From an uncultured Eubacteriales bacterium (GTDB lineage: Bacteria; Bacillota; Clostridia; Oscillospirales; CAG-272), in NCBI GenBank assembly GCA_934401725.1, contig CAKRSS010000063.1, positions 1-10,951 of the forward strand: a stretch of 10,951 bases of DNA. Reading direction: 5' to 3'. This document shows, piece after piece, positions 1-5,942 of this stretch. Within the stretch, counting starts at the first letter, position 1. Every line of letters begins with the position of its first letter. The translations under genes were made by a program, and so were the position numbers. Under the pieces are notes generated by a model. That model ran no database searches and was not told the DNA's origin. It saw only the letters and a program-made list of their open reading frames with translations.

Positions 1-1
1 C

Positions 2-302
2 CACCCTTGCCGAAGTCAGCATCCGGCGGAAAGACGCCTTTTGGGAAGCGCACTGCGTCCGCGTTCATACTCGCCGGAACATGCACTGGAACCCATGCTG
101 GGCAGGCTAACCATTGACGCCCCGCCCCGGCGGCCTGAGGTACGTCCCGGTGGGAGCGTCTGCGGTACAAATGGTTCTCGGGATGAAGTCTCTGAAGAGC
201 GCTTCACCGCTCGAATGAGGTTTGATGTGGGCGATAGCCCACGCCGCACGACCCGCGCCGTCATATTGCGGCTCCGCCGCTCATGAAGGCTATTTAGACG
301 GA
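2..302 (+). repeat. Repeat module A, left copy
   Basis: This segment of about 300 nt is an imperfect inverted copy of 3305-3597. Both ends match well: CACCCTTGCCGAAGTCAGCA at the left matches the reverse complement of the sequence ending at 3597, and the GCGGC-TCC-GCCGC hairpin end (255-302) matches 3305-3341. Small indels separate the copies. Both copies can be read as an open frame of about 105 codons, but the middle parts are in different frames, so it is treated as non-coding. Confidence 0.85.
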
Positions 303-360
303 GATTCTTTCGGAAATGGCCAAAATTAGCGAGCACGGCGAGCGAAAACGTGCCCTATGC

Positions 361-408
361 GCGCCATCATATTGCGGCTCCGCCGCTCATGAAGGCTATT
401 TAGACGGA
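361..408 (+). repeat. 48-nt direct duplicate of the end of module A
   Basis: Positions 361-408 repeat 255-302 with one visible mismatch (260 G versus 366 A). The unit carries a perfect GCGGC-TCC-GCCGC hairpin. An inverted third copy of most of it lies at 3305-3341. The two direct copies flank a 58-nt unrelated segment (303-360). Confidence 0.9.
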
Positions 409-535
409 ATAACGGGGTGCGGCTGGCGGAAAATGAGGTTTGCGGCGAGGGGAATGGCCGCGGTTTAGCTGTTGTCAGGCGGGCAAGTGGGCTTTTTGTG
501 CTCGGCGCGCGCTTAATTTTAGCCGTTTTTCTGCC

Positions 536-682
536 GCAAAACCAACTTTTTCAAGCATTTTGCGCCTTGCTTCACCCCTATAAGCTGCCATCCGCATGCA
601 CGCACTGGTCGACCCCGAAATACGTCCCTATAAGTTTAGAACAAACGCTTTCAGAACCCCTTCGGCGAGTCCGAGCGGGGAC
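536..682 (+). repeat. Repeat module B, left copy
   Basis: This 147-nt segment is an imperfect inverted copy of 3116-3263. Shared landmarks include an ACTTTTTCAAGCATTT stretch, GCTGCCATCCGCATGCACGC, a GTCGACC block, and a final CGAGTCCGAGCGGGGAC. No reading frame or protein motif is evident. Confidence 0.82.
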
Positions 683-846
683 AAAGCCGTACTATAACAA
701 AGGCGCGGTAGAGCGATTCTGACCGAGCCGCGCCGGATGCGAGCCTCATGGAGGCGGATTCCGTCCACCCTAAGCCATCCCCACGGGAGTGGGGGAGTCC
801 AGAGGGGGCGAACCGTAGGTTAGCCCTCTCTGGGGCGATTCTTTTG

Positions 847-875
847 GTACTTTTCTGCTCGCGGCAGAAAAGTAC
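847..875 (+). repeat. C-module hairpin, copy 1
   Basis: A perfect 12-bp stem, GTACTTTTCTGC / GCAGAAAAGTAC, encloses a 5-nt TCGCG loop. It follows a second strong hairpin at 799-833 (16-bp stem with one mismatch and a GTA loop) and precedes a third, AACGTC / GACGTT, at 883-899. The same ordered trio occurs in all four C modules of the window, although the third hairpin is weaker in the copy near 3725. Confidence 0.9.
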
Positions 876-937
876 AGTTCTTAACGTCCCGCCGACGTTC
901 CGGCGAGTGCCCCTCGGGGTACAAAACTAACTTTTCA

Positions 938-957
938 GCATACGTGCATATGCAATA
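938..957 (+). repeat. D terminus of left element
   Basis: GCATACGTGCATATGC (938-953) followed by AATA is the gene-facing end of the element, 46 nt before the lipoprotein start codon. Inverted or direct equivalents lie at 2801-2820, 3869-3888 and 10731-10751. In the copies the 6-bp arms are kept and only the central bases vary. Confidence 0.8.
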
Positions 958-1003
958 GCACACATCATCTTAGCCCCACATACGGAAAGAAAGGATATAA
1001 CCC

Positions 1004-2467
1004 ATGAAAAAATTTCTTATACTCCTCCTTGCCCTCTGCCTGACGCTCCCCGCGCTGGCAGGCTGCAACAATAATTCCGACAACCCCGGCGGGACAACCC
1101 CCGCCGAAACTACCCCCGGCAAGCCTTCCGACACGACTCCGGCTGAAACAACTCCGTCTGAGTCGGCTCCGTCCGAAACTACGCCCGGCACGACTCCGTC
1201 CGAAACCACAACCCCGACAACTCCTCCGGAGACCACTCCGTCCGCAACAACCACCGCGGATACTACCCCCGACACCCCCGCGCCCTCCGCGAAAACAGAG
1301 CTCACCGGCATCGTCTGGCACCTCGGCTACGTCGGCTCGTCCTCGCACTCCTCGAGCGCCTACGCGATTAACCCCTCCGGTGGTATGTATTCTTACACCG
1401 ACGTCATCGTCATCGAGAAGGCGGGCACCGAAATAAGCTTCGTCGACGACAACTCCAACTCCAACGGCGACAAAAACTTCGCCTCCGCCGCTGCCTTCGT
1501 CATTTCCAGCTGGAAAAAGAGCGGCAACGACTGGGTCATCGACAAGTCCGGCATGAACATCGCAGGCTCGGGCAACGTCGCCTCCGTCATCGCAACGCCC
1601 GGCTCCGGCTCGGTTACATACACCTACGTGACCGACAAGGACAACGAGGCCATCCGCCTCTGCTACCGTTCCGGCCAGAGCACTTCCTTCACCCCCGCCG
1701 CTTACCCGACCGTCTACGTCCGCACCGGCGTCTCGCCGTCGACGGCCGCCACCATCGGCTCGGCTGACGACGACTACGGCGAGTGGATCGAGAACTCGAA
1801 AAAGTCTTCATATTATAAGAGCCTTGAGGGCGTGTCCTTCAGCGTCATCGGCGACAGCTACCTCGCGGGCGACAGCCTCGAGACAAAGTACGTCTGGTGC
1901 TCGCTGCTGGCCGAGAAATACGGCATGAAGTACGTCAACAACGGCCGCAACGGCTCGACCATGTCCAACTACGTCACCAACAAGAACCCCATGGTCGACC
2001 GCTGGGCGGGCGTTGTCGTCGGCAAGCCCGACATCATCATCATCGAGGGCGGCCGCAACGACTACAACCAGAAGGTTCCGATCGGCACAAATGAAGACAC
2101 CGACACCAAGACCTTCAAGGGCGCAGTGCGCTACATGGTCGAGAAAATACGCTCCAAGTGCCCGGATTCTCTCATCGTCTGCATGACGGTGTGGAACGTT
2201 GACAGCGTCAACGCCATCGGCAACAACTGCCAGGACTACGGCCGCGCCATGATCGAGATGTGCGGGATTCTGAACGTCCCGGTTCTCAACGCCATGGACC
2301 CAGCCTTCAGCGGTGTCGACATGAACGACGCCGGCTTCCGCGCGAAATACTGCCAGAAGCCGACGGATGTCAGCCACCTGAACATAGAGGGACACCGTCT
2401 GGTCATGCCCAAGTTTGAAAAATACCTTGCCGAGCAGTATGAAGCTCATCTGGCGGGCAAAAAATAA
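1004..2467 (+). CDS. SGNH/GDSL-family hydrolase lipoprotein
   Basis: Predicted surface lipoprotein of 487 residues with a C-terminal SGNH esterase or deacetylase domain. It has a short lipoprotein signal peptide with lipobox L18-A-G-C21. A Thr/Pro/Ser/Glu-rich low-complexity linker follows (about 22-95, repeated TTP/SETTP units). Next is a region of about 100-250 with no recognised family, rich in beta-type sequence. The SGNH fold starts near 277: block I GDS (283-285, nucleophile S285), block II NGRNG (313-317), block III GGRND (349-353, oxyanion N352), and block V D455-V-S-H458. All four blocks are intact, so it is probably active. Related enzymes remove acyl groups from sugars or lipids, but the substrate cannot be told here. 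AAAGGA at 990-995 lies 8 nt before the ATG. The stop overlaps the next start. Confidence 0.94.
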   Translation: MKKFLILLLALCLTLPALAGCNNNSDNPGGTTPAETTPGKPSDTTPAETTPSESAPSETTPGTTPSETTTPTTPPETTPSATTTADTTPDTPAPSAKTELTGIVWHLGYVGSSSHSSSAYAINPSGGMYSYTDVIVIEKAGTEISFVDDNSNSNGDKNFASAAAFVISSWKKSGNDWVIDKSGMNIAGSGNVASVIATPGSGSVTYTYVTDKDNEAIRLCYRSGQSTSFTPAAYPTVYVRTGVSPSTAATIGSADDDYGEWIENSKKSSYYKSLEGVSFSVIGDSYLAGDSLETKYVWCSLLAEKYGMKYVNNGRNGSTMSNYVTNKNPMVDRWAGVVVGKPDIIIIEGGRNDYNQKVPIGTNEDTDTKTFKGAVRYMVEKIRSKCPDSLIVCMTVWNVDSVNAIGNNCQDYGRAMIEMCGILNVPVLNAMDPAFSGVDMNDAGFRAKYCQKPTDVSHLNIEGHRLVMPKFEKYLAEQYEAHLAGKK

Positions 2468-2793
2468 TGGAGACCAAGCGATTTTCCAAGAATGACAGCG
2501 GTTTTATCTGCGCCCACTGTGGGCGGCAGGTAGAGCCGCTGGGGTACTCCTCGCGCAACCACTGTCCGTTCTGCCTGTGGTCCATCCACGTGGACGAGAA
2601 CCCCGGCGACCGGCAGAACGAATGCGGGGGGCTCATGGAGCCCATCCGCACCGAGCCCGACCCCCGGCGCGGGTACGTAATAGTACATCGCTGCACCAAA
2701 TGCGGTGCAATCCGCCGCTGCCGCGCCGCTCACGAAGCGCCGGTGCAGCCGGATGATATTAAGTTGATAATACGTCTCACAGCCGGGAAATGA
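2467..2793 (+). CDS. RNHCP domain-containing zinc-ribbon-like protein
   Basis: A small cytoplasmic protein of 108 residues carrying the signature R30-N-H-C-P34 of the RNHCP family, whose function is unknown. Cysteine pairs C15/C18, C33/C36 and C76/C79, plus C53 and C85 and nearby histidines, suggest one or two zinc ribbons, so a metal-stabilised nucleic-acid or protein binder is plausible but not shown. The length fits a single-domain RNHCP protein. The ATG overlaps the last base of the lipoprotein stop (TAATG), and no good ribosome site stands in front of it, so translation is probably coupled to the upstream gene. No functional link with a surface esterase is obvious. The D' end of the next repeat begins within 10 nt of the stop. 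Confidence 0.93.
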   Translation: METKRFSKNDSGFICAHCGRQVEPLGYSSRNHCPFCLWSIHVDENPGDRQNECGGLMEPIRTEPDPRRGYVIVHRCTKCGAIRRCRAAHEAPVQPDDIKLIIRLTAGK

Positions 2794-2800
2794 GTGGGCG

Positions 2801-2820
2801 TATTGCATATGCCCGTATGC
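2801..2820 (-). repeat. D' terminus of central element, left end
   Basis: TATT followed by GCATATGCCCGTATGC (2805-2820), 8 bases after the RNHCP stop codon. It can form GCATAT / GTATGC with one T-G wobble around a 4-nt loop. Confidence 0.8.
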
Positions 2821-2944
2821 TGAAATGGTTCTGCCCTCCTCGGCAGACTGCCGCCGGGATGTTCGGTGAAAAGCGTTTTTTGTAAAAAAGAGTTCTTTGG
2901 CCTTAGCGGACACTCGCCACAACGTCCGCGGGACGTTAAGAAGT

Positions 2945-2974
2945 GTACTTTTCTGTTATGCAACAGAAAAGTAC
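2945..2974 (-). repeat. C-module hairpin, copy 2 (compensated stem)
   Basis: A perfect 13-bp stem, GTACTTTTCTGTT / AACAGAAAAGTAC, surrounds a 4-nt ATGC loop. Compared with the other copies, the stem pair next to the loop is T-A instead of C-G, so both sides changed together. Neighbouring hairpins are AACGTCC-GCG-GGACGTT (2921-2937) and GGGGAAGAACC-TAC-GGTTCTTCCCC (2992-3016). The latter is a perfect 11-bp stem whose sequence also differs from its homologues on both sides. Confidence 0.9.
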
Positions 2975-3115
2975 CAAAAGAATGCACCAACGGGGAAGAA
3001 CCTACGGTTCTTCCCCTCTGGACACCCCCAACTCCCTTGATGGATTGGTGGTGGCGGGCATCACCCTCATTGCACGCACGTCGCCGGCATCACGCCTTTA
3101 GGGGACGCACGTCCT

Positions 3116-3263
3116 GTCCCCGCTCGGACTCGCCGTGAAGGCGGCTTTAGGCGTTTTTTCTAAACTTAGCGGGACGTCTTTTGAGGTCGACCAGTGCGTG
3201 CGTGCGGATGGCAGCTTACAGTGGTGAAGATGGGCGCGAAATGCTTGAAAAAGTTAGTTTTGC
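3116..3263 (-). repeat. Repeat module B, central copy
   Basis: This 148-nt segment is an imperfect reverse complement of 536-682. It starts at GTCCCCGCTCGGACTCG and ends at AAAAAGTTAGTTTTGC. Length is almost unchanged while bases differ throughout, which indicates old, diverged copies rather than a recent duplication. Confidence 0.82.
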
Positions 3264-3304
3264 TCTGATTGGTGCGCCTTTTCCGCTCACCTTTCCGCCT
3301 AATT

Positions 3305-3597
3305 AGCCTTCATGAGCGGCGGAGCCGCAATATGATGGCGCGGGTCGTGCGGCGTGAGCTATCGGCTCCCATCGAACTTCATTCCAACGGTGAAGCGCCC
3401 TCCAGAGACTTCACCCCGAGAACCATTTGCACCGCAGACGCTCCCACCGGGACGCACGGGGGGCCGCCGGGGCGGGGCGTCCAATGGTTAGCCTGCCCAG
3501 CAAAAAGTTTCAGTGCACATACCGGCGAGTATGAACGCGGACGCAGTGCGCTTCCCGAAAGGCGTCTTTCCGCCGGATGCTGACTTCGGCAAGGGTG
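3305..3597 (-). repeat. Repeat module A, central copy
   Basis: Imperfect reverse complement of 2-302, running from GCCTTCATGAGCGGCGGAGC to GACTTCGGCAAGGGTG. It is followed without a gap by the C-D arm. Its open frame (from 3269) is not kept in the other copy. Confidence 0.85.
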
Positions 3598-3684
3598 ATT
3601 CCGTCCCCATAAAGCATCCCACGGGAGTGGGGGAGTCCAGAGGGGGCGAACCGTAGGTTAGCCCTCTCTGGGGCGACTCTTTTG

Positions 3685-3713
3685 GTACTTTTCTGCTCGC
3701 GGCAGAAAAGTAC
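3685..3713 (+). repeat. C-module hairpin, copy 3
   Basis: Identical to the hairpin at 847-875: a 12-bp stem GTACTTTTCTGC / GCAGAAAAGTAC with TCGCG loop. It is preceded by the 16-bp CCAGAG...CTCTGG hairpin with GTA loop at 3637-3671. The surrounding 3620-3715 is nearly identical to 780-877. Confidence 0.9.
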
Positions 3714-3868
3714 AGTTAAAACTCGTCCCGCCGACGTTCCGGCGAGTACACTTCTCCACCGTCGGTGGCCTCCACGGCGAGAGCCCGCCAAGGCCAAAGA
3801 ACTTATTTTTCAAAAATCGCTTCCCGCCGACGTCCCGGCGCGCACCCCGCGGGTGCAGGAACTCTCCC

Positions 3869-3888
3869 GCATACAGGCATATGCAATA
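3869..3888 (+). repeat. D terminus of central element, right end
   Basis: GCATACAGGCATATGC (3869-3884) followed by AATACGC faces the transporter operon. It is the inverted partner of the left end at 2801-2820. Confidence 0.8.
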
Positions 3889-3892
3889 CGCC

Positions 3893-4034
3893 TCACCTCC
3901 TGCCCCTCTCCTATTTTCACCCCTAATTCACAAAACCTTCATCCAACCCCCACCCCTCACCACAATTTTGTAAGAAAGAACATTTATAATACACACTGAG
4001 AAAGTCCAAAGCAGGCACGAAAGGAAAAACAACG
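3893..4034 (+). promoter_or_regulatory. Leader and promoter region of the transporter operon
   Basis: This is the non-repeat space between the central element and the ATPase start. It begins with a pyrimidine-rich, GC-poor stretch (about 3891-3965). A consensus -10 box, TATAAT, lies at 3985-3990. At 17 nt spacing the -35 position (3962-3967) reads ACAATT, which is a poor match, so an activator or another sigma factor may be involved. Transcription would start near 3997, giving a 5' leader of about 38 nt. AGGA at 4022-4025 is the ribosome site, 9 nt before the ATG. No riboswitch was recognised. Confidence 0.6.
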
Positions 4035-5102
4035 ATGATAAAAATCGACCATCTTGTTAAAAACTACGGCACAAACTGCGCGGTTGACGACGTCAGCTTC
4101 GAGATCGCACAGGGCGAGATAGTCGGGTTTCTTGGGCCGAACGGCGCGGGAAAATCAACGACTATGAACATGATAACAGGATACCTGTCCTCAAGCTCGG
4201 GCAGCATAACCATCGACGGCGTCGACGTACTCGAAAACCCGCTTGCCGCCAAGAAAATGGTCGGCTACCTGCCCGAACAGCCGCCGCTCTACCTCGATAT
4301 GACGGTCGCTGAGTACCTCAATTTCGCCTATGAGCTCAAGGGCTGCACGCTTAACCGCGAAAAGCACCTCAAGGAAATATGCGATATAGTCAAAATCTCC
4401 GACGTCTATAAGCGCGTCATACGTAACCTCTCCAAGGGCTACCGGCAGAGAGTCGGTATCGCGCAGGCGCTGGTCGGAAACCCCGAGATTATCATTTTCG
4501 ACGAGCCGACCGTCGGTCTTGACCCTAAGCAGATCATCGAAATACGTAACCTTATCCGAACCCTCGGACGCGACCACACCGTCATTCTCTCAACCCATAT
4601 CCTCCAGGAGGTTCAGGCCTGCTGCGACAGAATCCTCATTATTAATAAAGGCCGCATCGTCGCCGATGAGGAAACCGAGAATATCTCCCGCGCCGTCGAG
4701 AATAACCGCCGCTTCAACGTCAAAATCGTCGGCCCGCAGCGCGAGGTGCTCGCTATGCTCAAGGCCAAGCCCGGTATCGTCTACGCCGAGGCGCTGCCTA
4801 ACCGCGACGGCGAGGCTTATGTCTATATGATCGAGAGCGAGGTCGGTGTCGATATACGCAAGAGTCTGTTCTACACGCTCGCCGAGAAAAACTGGCCGCT
4901 CGTCGGCCTCGAGGCGCTCGGCATGAGCCTTGAGGACATCTTCATCACCATCGTGGACAAGTCCAACGAGATAAAAACCCGCCGCGAGGTGCGCGCCCGC
5001 AAGGTCAGCGGCAGCGCAAATGCCCTCGAGCGCAACGTCGCTCAGGACATCATCGATAAGACCGCTCAACAGAAAACCTCCGAGTTTTCAAAGAAGGATT
5101 GA
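4035..5102 (+). CDS. ABC transporter ATP-binding protein (GldA/CcmA-type)
   Basis: Cytoplasmic ATPase that powers the membrane exporter encoded by the next genes. All nucleotide-binding motifs are present: Walker A GPNGAGKST (34-42), Q-loop around Q82 in LPEQPPLY, signature LSKGY (132-136), Walker B IIIFDEP (152-158, catalytic E157), D-loop GLDP (161-164), and switch H188. The LPEQPPLY and NLSKGYRQRVG sequences are typical of the GldA-like family that pairs with GldF and GldG. Residues of about 215-305 form the small C-terminal domain seen in this family. The last 45 or so residues are a charged extension rich in Lys, Arg and Glu. At 355 residues it is longer than the usual 300-330. It is the first gene of the operon, and its TGA lies next to the permease ribosome site. 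Confidence 0.95.
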   Translation: MIKIDHLVKNYGTNCAVDDVSFEIAQGEIVGFLGPNGAGKSTTMNMITGYLSSSSGSITIDGVDVLENPLAAKKMVGYLPEQPPLYLDMTVAEYLNFAYELKGCTLNREKHLKEICDIVKISDVYKRVIRNLSKGYRQRVGIAQALVGNPEIIIFDEPTVGLDPKQIIEIRNLIRTLGRDHTVILSTHILQEVQACCDRILIINKGRIVADEETENISRAVENNRRFNVKIVGPQREVLAMLKAKPGIVYAEALPNRDGEAYVYMIESEVGVDIRKSLFYTLAEKNWPLVGLEALGMSLEDIFITIVDKSNEIKTRREVRARKVSGSANALERNVAQDIIDKTAQQKTSEFSKKD

Positions 5103-5120
5103 GGAGGGAAAGGATTTCAA

Positions 5121-5927
5121 ATGCTTGCGATTTTCAAAAAAGAACTGCGCTCCTACTTCATAAGCGCCATAGGCTATGTCTACACCGCGATTTTCCTCGC
5201 GCTGTCGGCACTGCTCTGCTGCTATACCACGCTTCAGTCCAACACCTACAGCACCACGAACTACTTCAATATGATGATATTCGTGCTGGCGATTCTTCTG
5301 CCGCTGCTGACTATGCGCCTTTTCGCCGAGGAGCGTAAAATGCGCACCGAGCAGCTGCTGCTCACCGCCCCCGTGTCGCTGACCGGCATGGTGCTTGGCA
5401 AGTATCTTGCCGCCTTCACGCTCTTCCTCGGAACGGTCCTGTTCTCCTGCATCAACTTTTTCCCGCTCTACGAGATAGGCCGGAGCGAAATGAACTCGGC
5501 CTACAACCTCGACCAGATAAATGACGTCAAAACCTACCTCTCCAAGGTGCCTCACATCGGCCCCGTTTCGGGACAGATTGTCGGCAGCATTATCGGCGTC
5601 ATACTTATCGGCGCGGCGTTCATCGCCATCGGCGTCTTTATCTCTGCGCTGACCGAAAATCAGCTGTCCGCCGCCGTCATTACCATTGCGGCGGTGCTCT
5701 CTACTATCGCGCTCGGCCTGCTCGTCCAGATTACCGACGCGGACGGTCAGTACATCATTTCAAGCTACGGACTTCGCTATGTTCTGGGCTGGTTCTCGGT
5801 GCTCAGCCGCTTCTCGGCCTTTGGTTACGGATATTTTGATTACGCGGCGTTGATCTACTACATCTCGGTCACCGGAGTGTTCCTTTTCCTCACGGTGCGC
5901 GTGTACGACAGCCGTCGTTGGGCCTGA
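5121..5927 (+). CDS. ABC-2 type transporter permease (GldF-like)
   Basis: Membrane-spanning subunit of the exporter, 268 residues. Six hydrophobic segments are visible at about 15-37, 50-66, 92-116, 153-176, 181-203 and 240-259. The family hallmarks are an N-terminal FKKELRSYF followed by IGYVY, the cytoplasmic coupling motif EERKMRTEQLLLTAPVS (70-86), and GAAFIAIGVFISALTENQ (164-181). A polar loop (about 120-150) between helices 3 and 4 is probably extracytoplasmic. Only one permease gene is present, so the transporter most likely works as a homodimer. AAAGGA at 5109-5114 lies 6 nt before the ATG and 18 nt separate it from the ATPase stop. The substrate is unknown. Confidence 0.95.
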   Translation: MLAIFKKELRSYFISAIGYVYTAIFLALSALLCCYTTLQSNTYSTTNYFNMMIFVLAILLPLLTMRLFAEERKMRTEQLLLTAPVSLTGMVLGKYLAAFTLFLGTVLFSCINFFPLYEIGRSEMNSAYNLDQINDVKTYLSKVPHIGPVSGQIVGSIIGVILIGAAFIAIGVFISALTENQLSAAVITIAAVLSTIALGLLVQITDADGQYIISSYGLRYVLGWFSVLSRFSAFGYGYFDYAALIYYISVTGVFLFLTVRVYDSRRWA

Positions 5928-5929
5928 TT

Positions 5930-5934
5930 GGAGG
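5930..5934 (+). promoter_or_regulatory. Ribosome binding site fixing the start of the GldG-like gene
   Basis: GGAGG lies 8 nt upstream of ATG 5943. This favours ATG 5943 over the in-frame TTG at 5928, which sits immediately after the permease stop and would place the ribosome site inside the coding sequence. Confidence 0.85.
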
Positions 5935-5942
5935 TAGCACAC

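Larger units (their letters stand above)
1..957 (+). repeat. Composite non-coding repeat element, left copy (modules A-B-C-D, cut by window start)
   Basis: This stretch before the first gene has no credible gene. It consists of modules that recur in the window: A (2-302), a 48-nt duplicate of the end of A (361-408), B (536-682), C (about 733-905) and the D terminus (938-957). Each has an inverted counterpart at 2798-3597, so the lipoprotein/RNHCP gene pair lies between two large inverted repeats. Read as the reverse complement of the complete central copy, this element should begin with a D'-C' arm just upstream of position 1. The stretches 303-360 and 409-535 have no close partner in the central copy and look like extra or diverged sequence. 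No transposase is present. Element boundaries are approximate because they were set by eye. Confidence 0.85.
2798..3892 (-). repeat. Composite non-coding repeat element, complete central copy (D'-C'-B'-A'-C-D)
   Basis: This element of about 1.1 kb fills the space between the two operons and contains no credible gene. The left arm (about 2798-3045, D'-C') and right arm (about 3574-3892, C-D) are inverted copies of each other. Both begin or end at GCGTATTGCATATGC, carry a TTCTTTGGCC segment, and hold the C hairpins. The interior holds B' (3116-3263) and A' (3305-3597). It is oriented opposite to the left element. Small extra hairpins include GGGGAC/GTCCCC at 3101-3121. No transposase is encoded and no clear target-site duplication was found at the ends. 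It resembles a non-autonomous inverted-repeat element or an array of structured extragenic repeats. Confidence 0.85.

Noticed and set aside
16..336. Minus-strand ORF of 106 codons in module A, and its relative on the plus strand at 3269-3583
   Set aside because: The two copies match at the DNA level but their central parts are in different reading frames. Neither has a ribosome site or known domain, and both lie wholly or largely in repeats.
417..930. Plus-strand ORFs at 417-722 and 748-930
   Set aside because: They lie in modules B and C, which recur inverted elsewhere with different frames and strong hairpins. There is no protein motif or ribosome site.
1..957. CRISPR array or transposon with its own transposase in the repeat regions
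   Set aside because: Repeats are long, inverted and not regularly spaced, with no uniform spacers. No transposase, integrase or reverse-transcriptase sequence is present.
958..1003. Sigma-A promoter directly upstream of the lipoprotein gene
   Set aside because: Only AT-poor, non-consensus candidates were found between the D end and the ribosome site. The promoter may lie inside the repeat element but cannot be pointed to.
2788..3900. Target-site duplication flanking the central element
   Set aside because: The bases just outside the GCGTATTGC ends (GAGTGG on the left, CTCACC on the right) do not form a clear direct repeat, so recent transposition is not supported.
2866..3999. Short ORFs at 2866-3138 and 3682-3999
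   Set aside because: They run through the C hairpins and unique leader sequence, with atypical composition and no family resemblance. The second runs past the element into the promoter region.
5928..5942. TTG at 5928 as start of the GldG-like gene
   Set aside because: It would start immediately after the permease stop with GGAGG inside the coding region. ATG 5943 has that GGAGG at ideal spacing.
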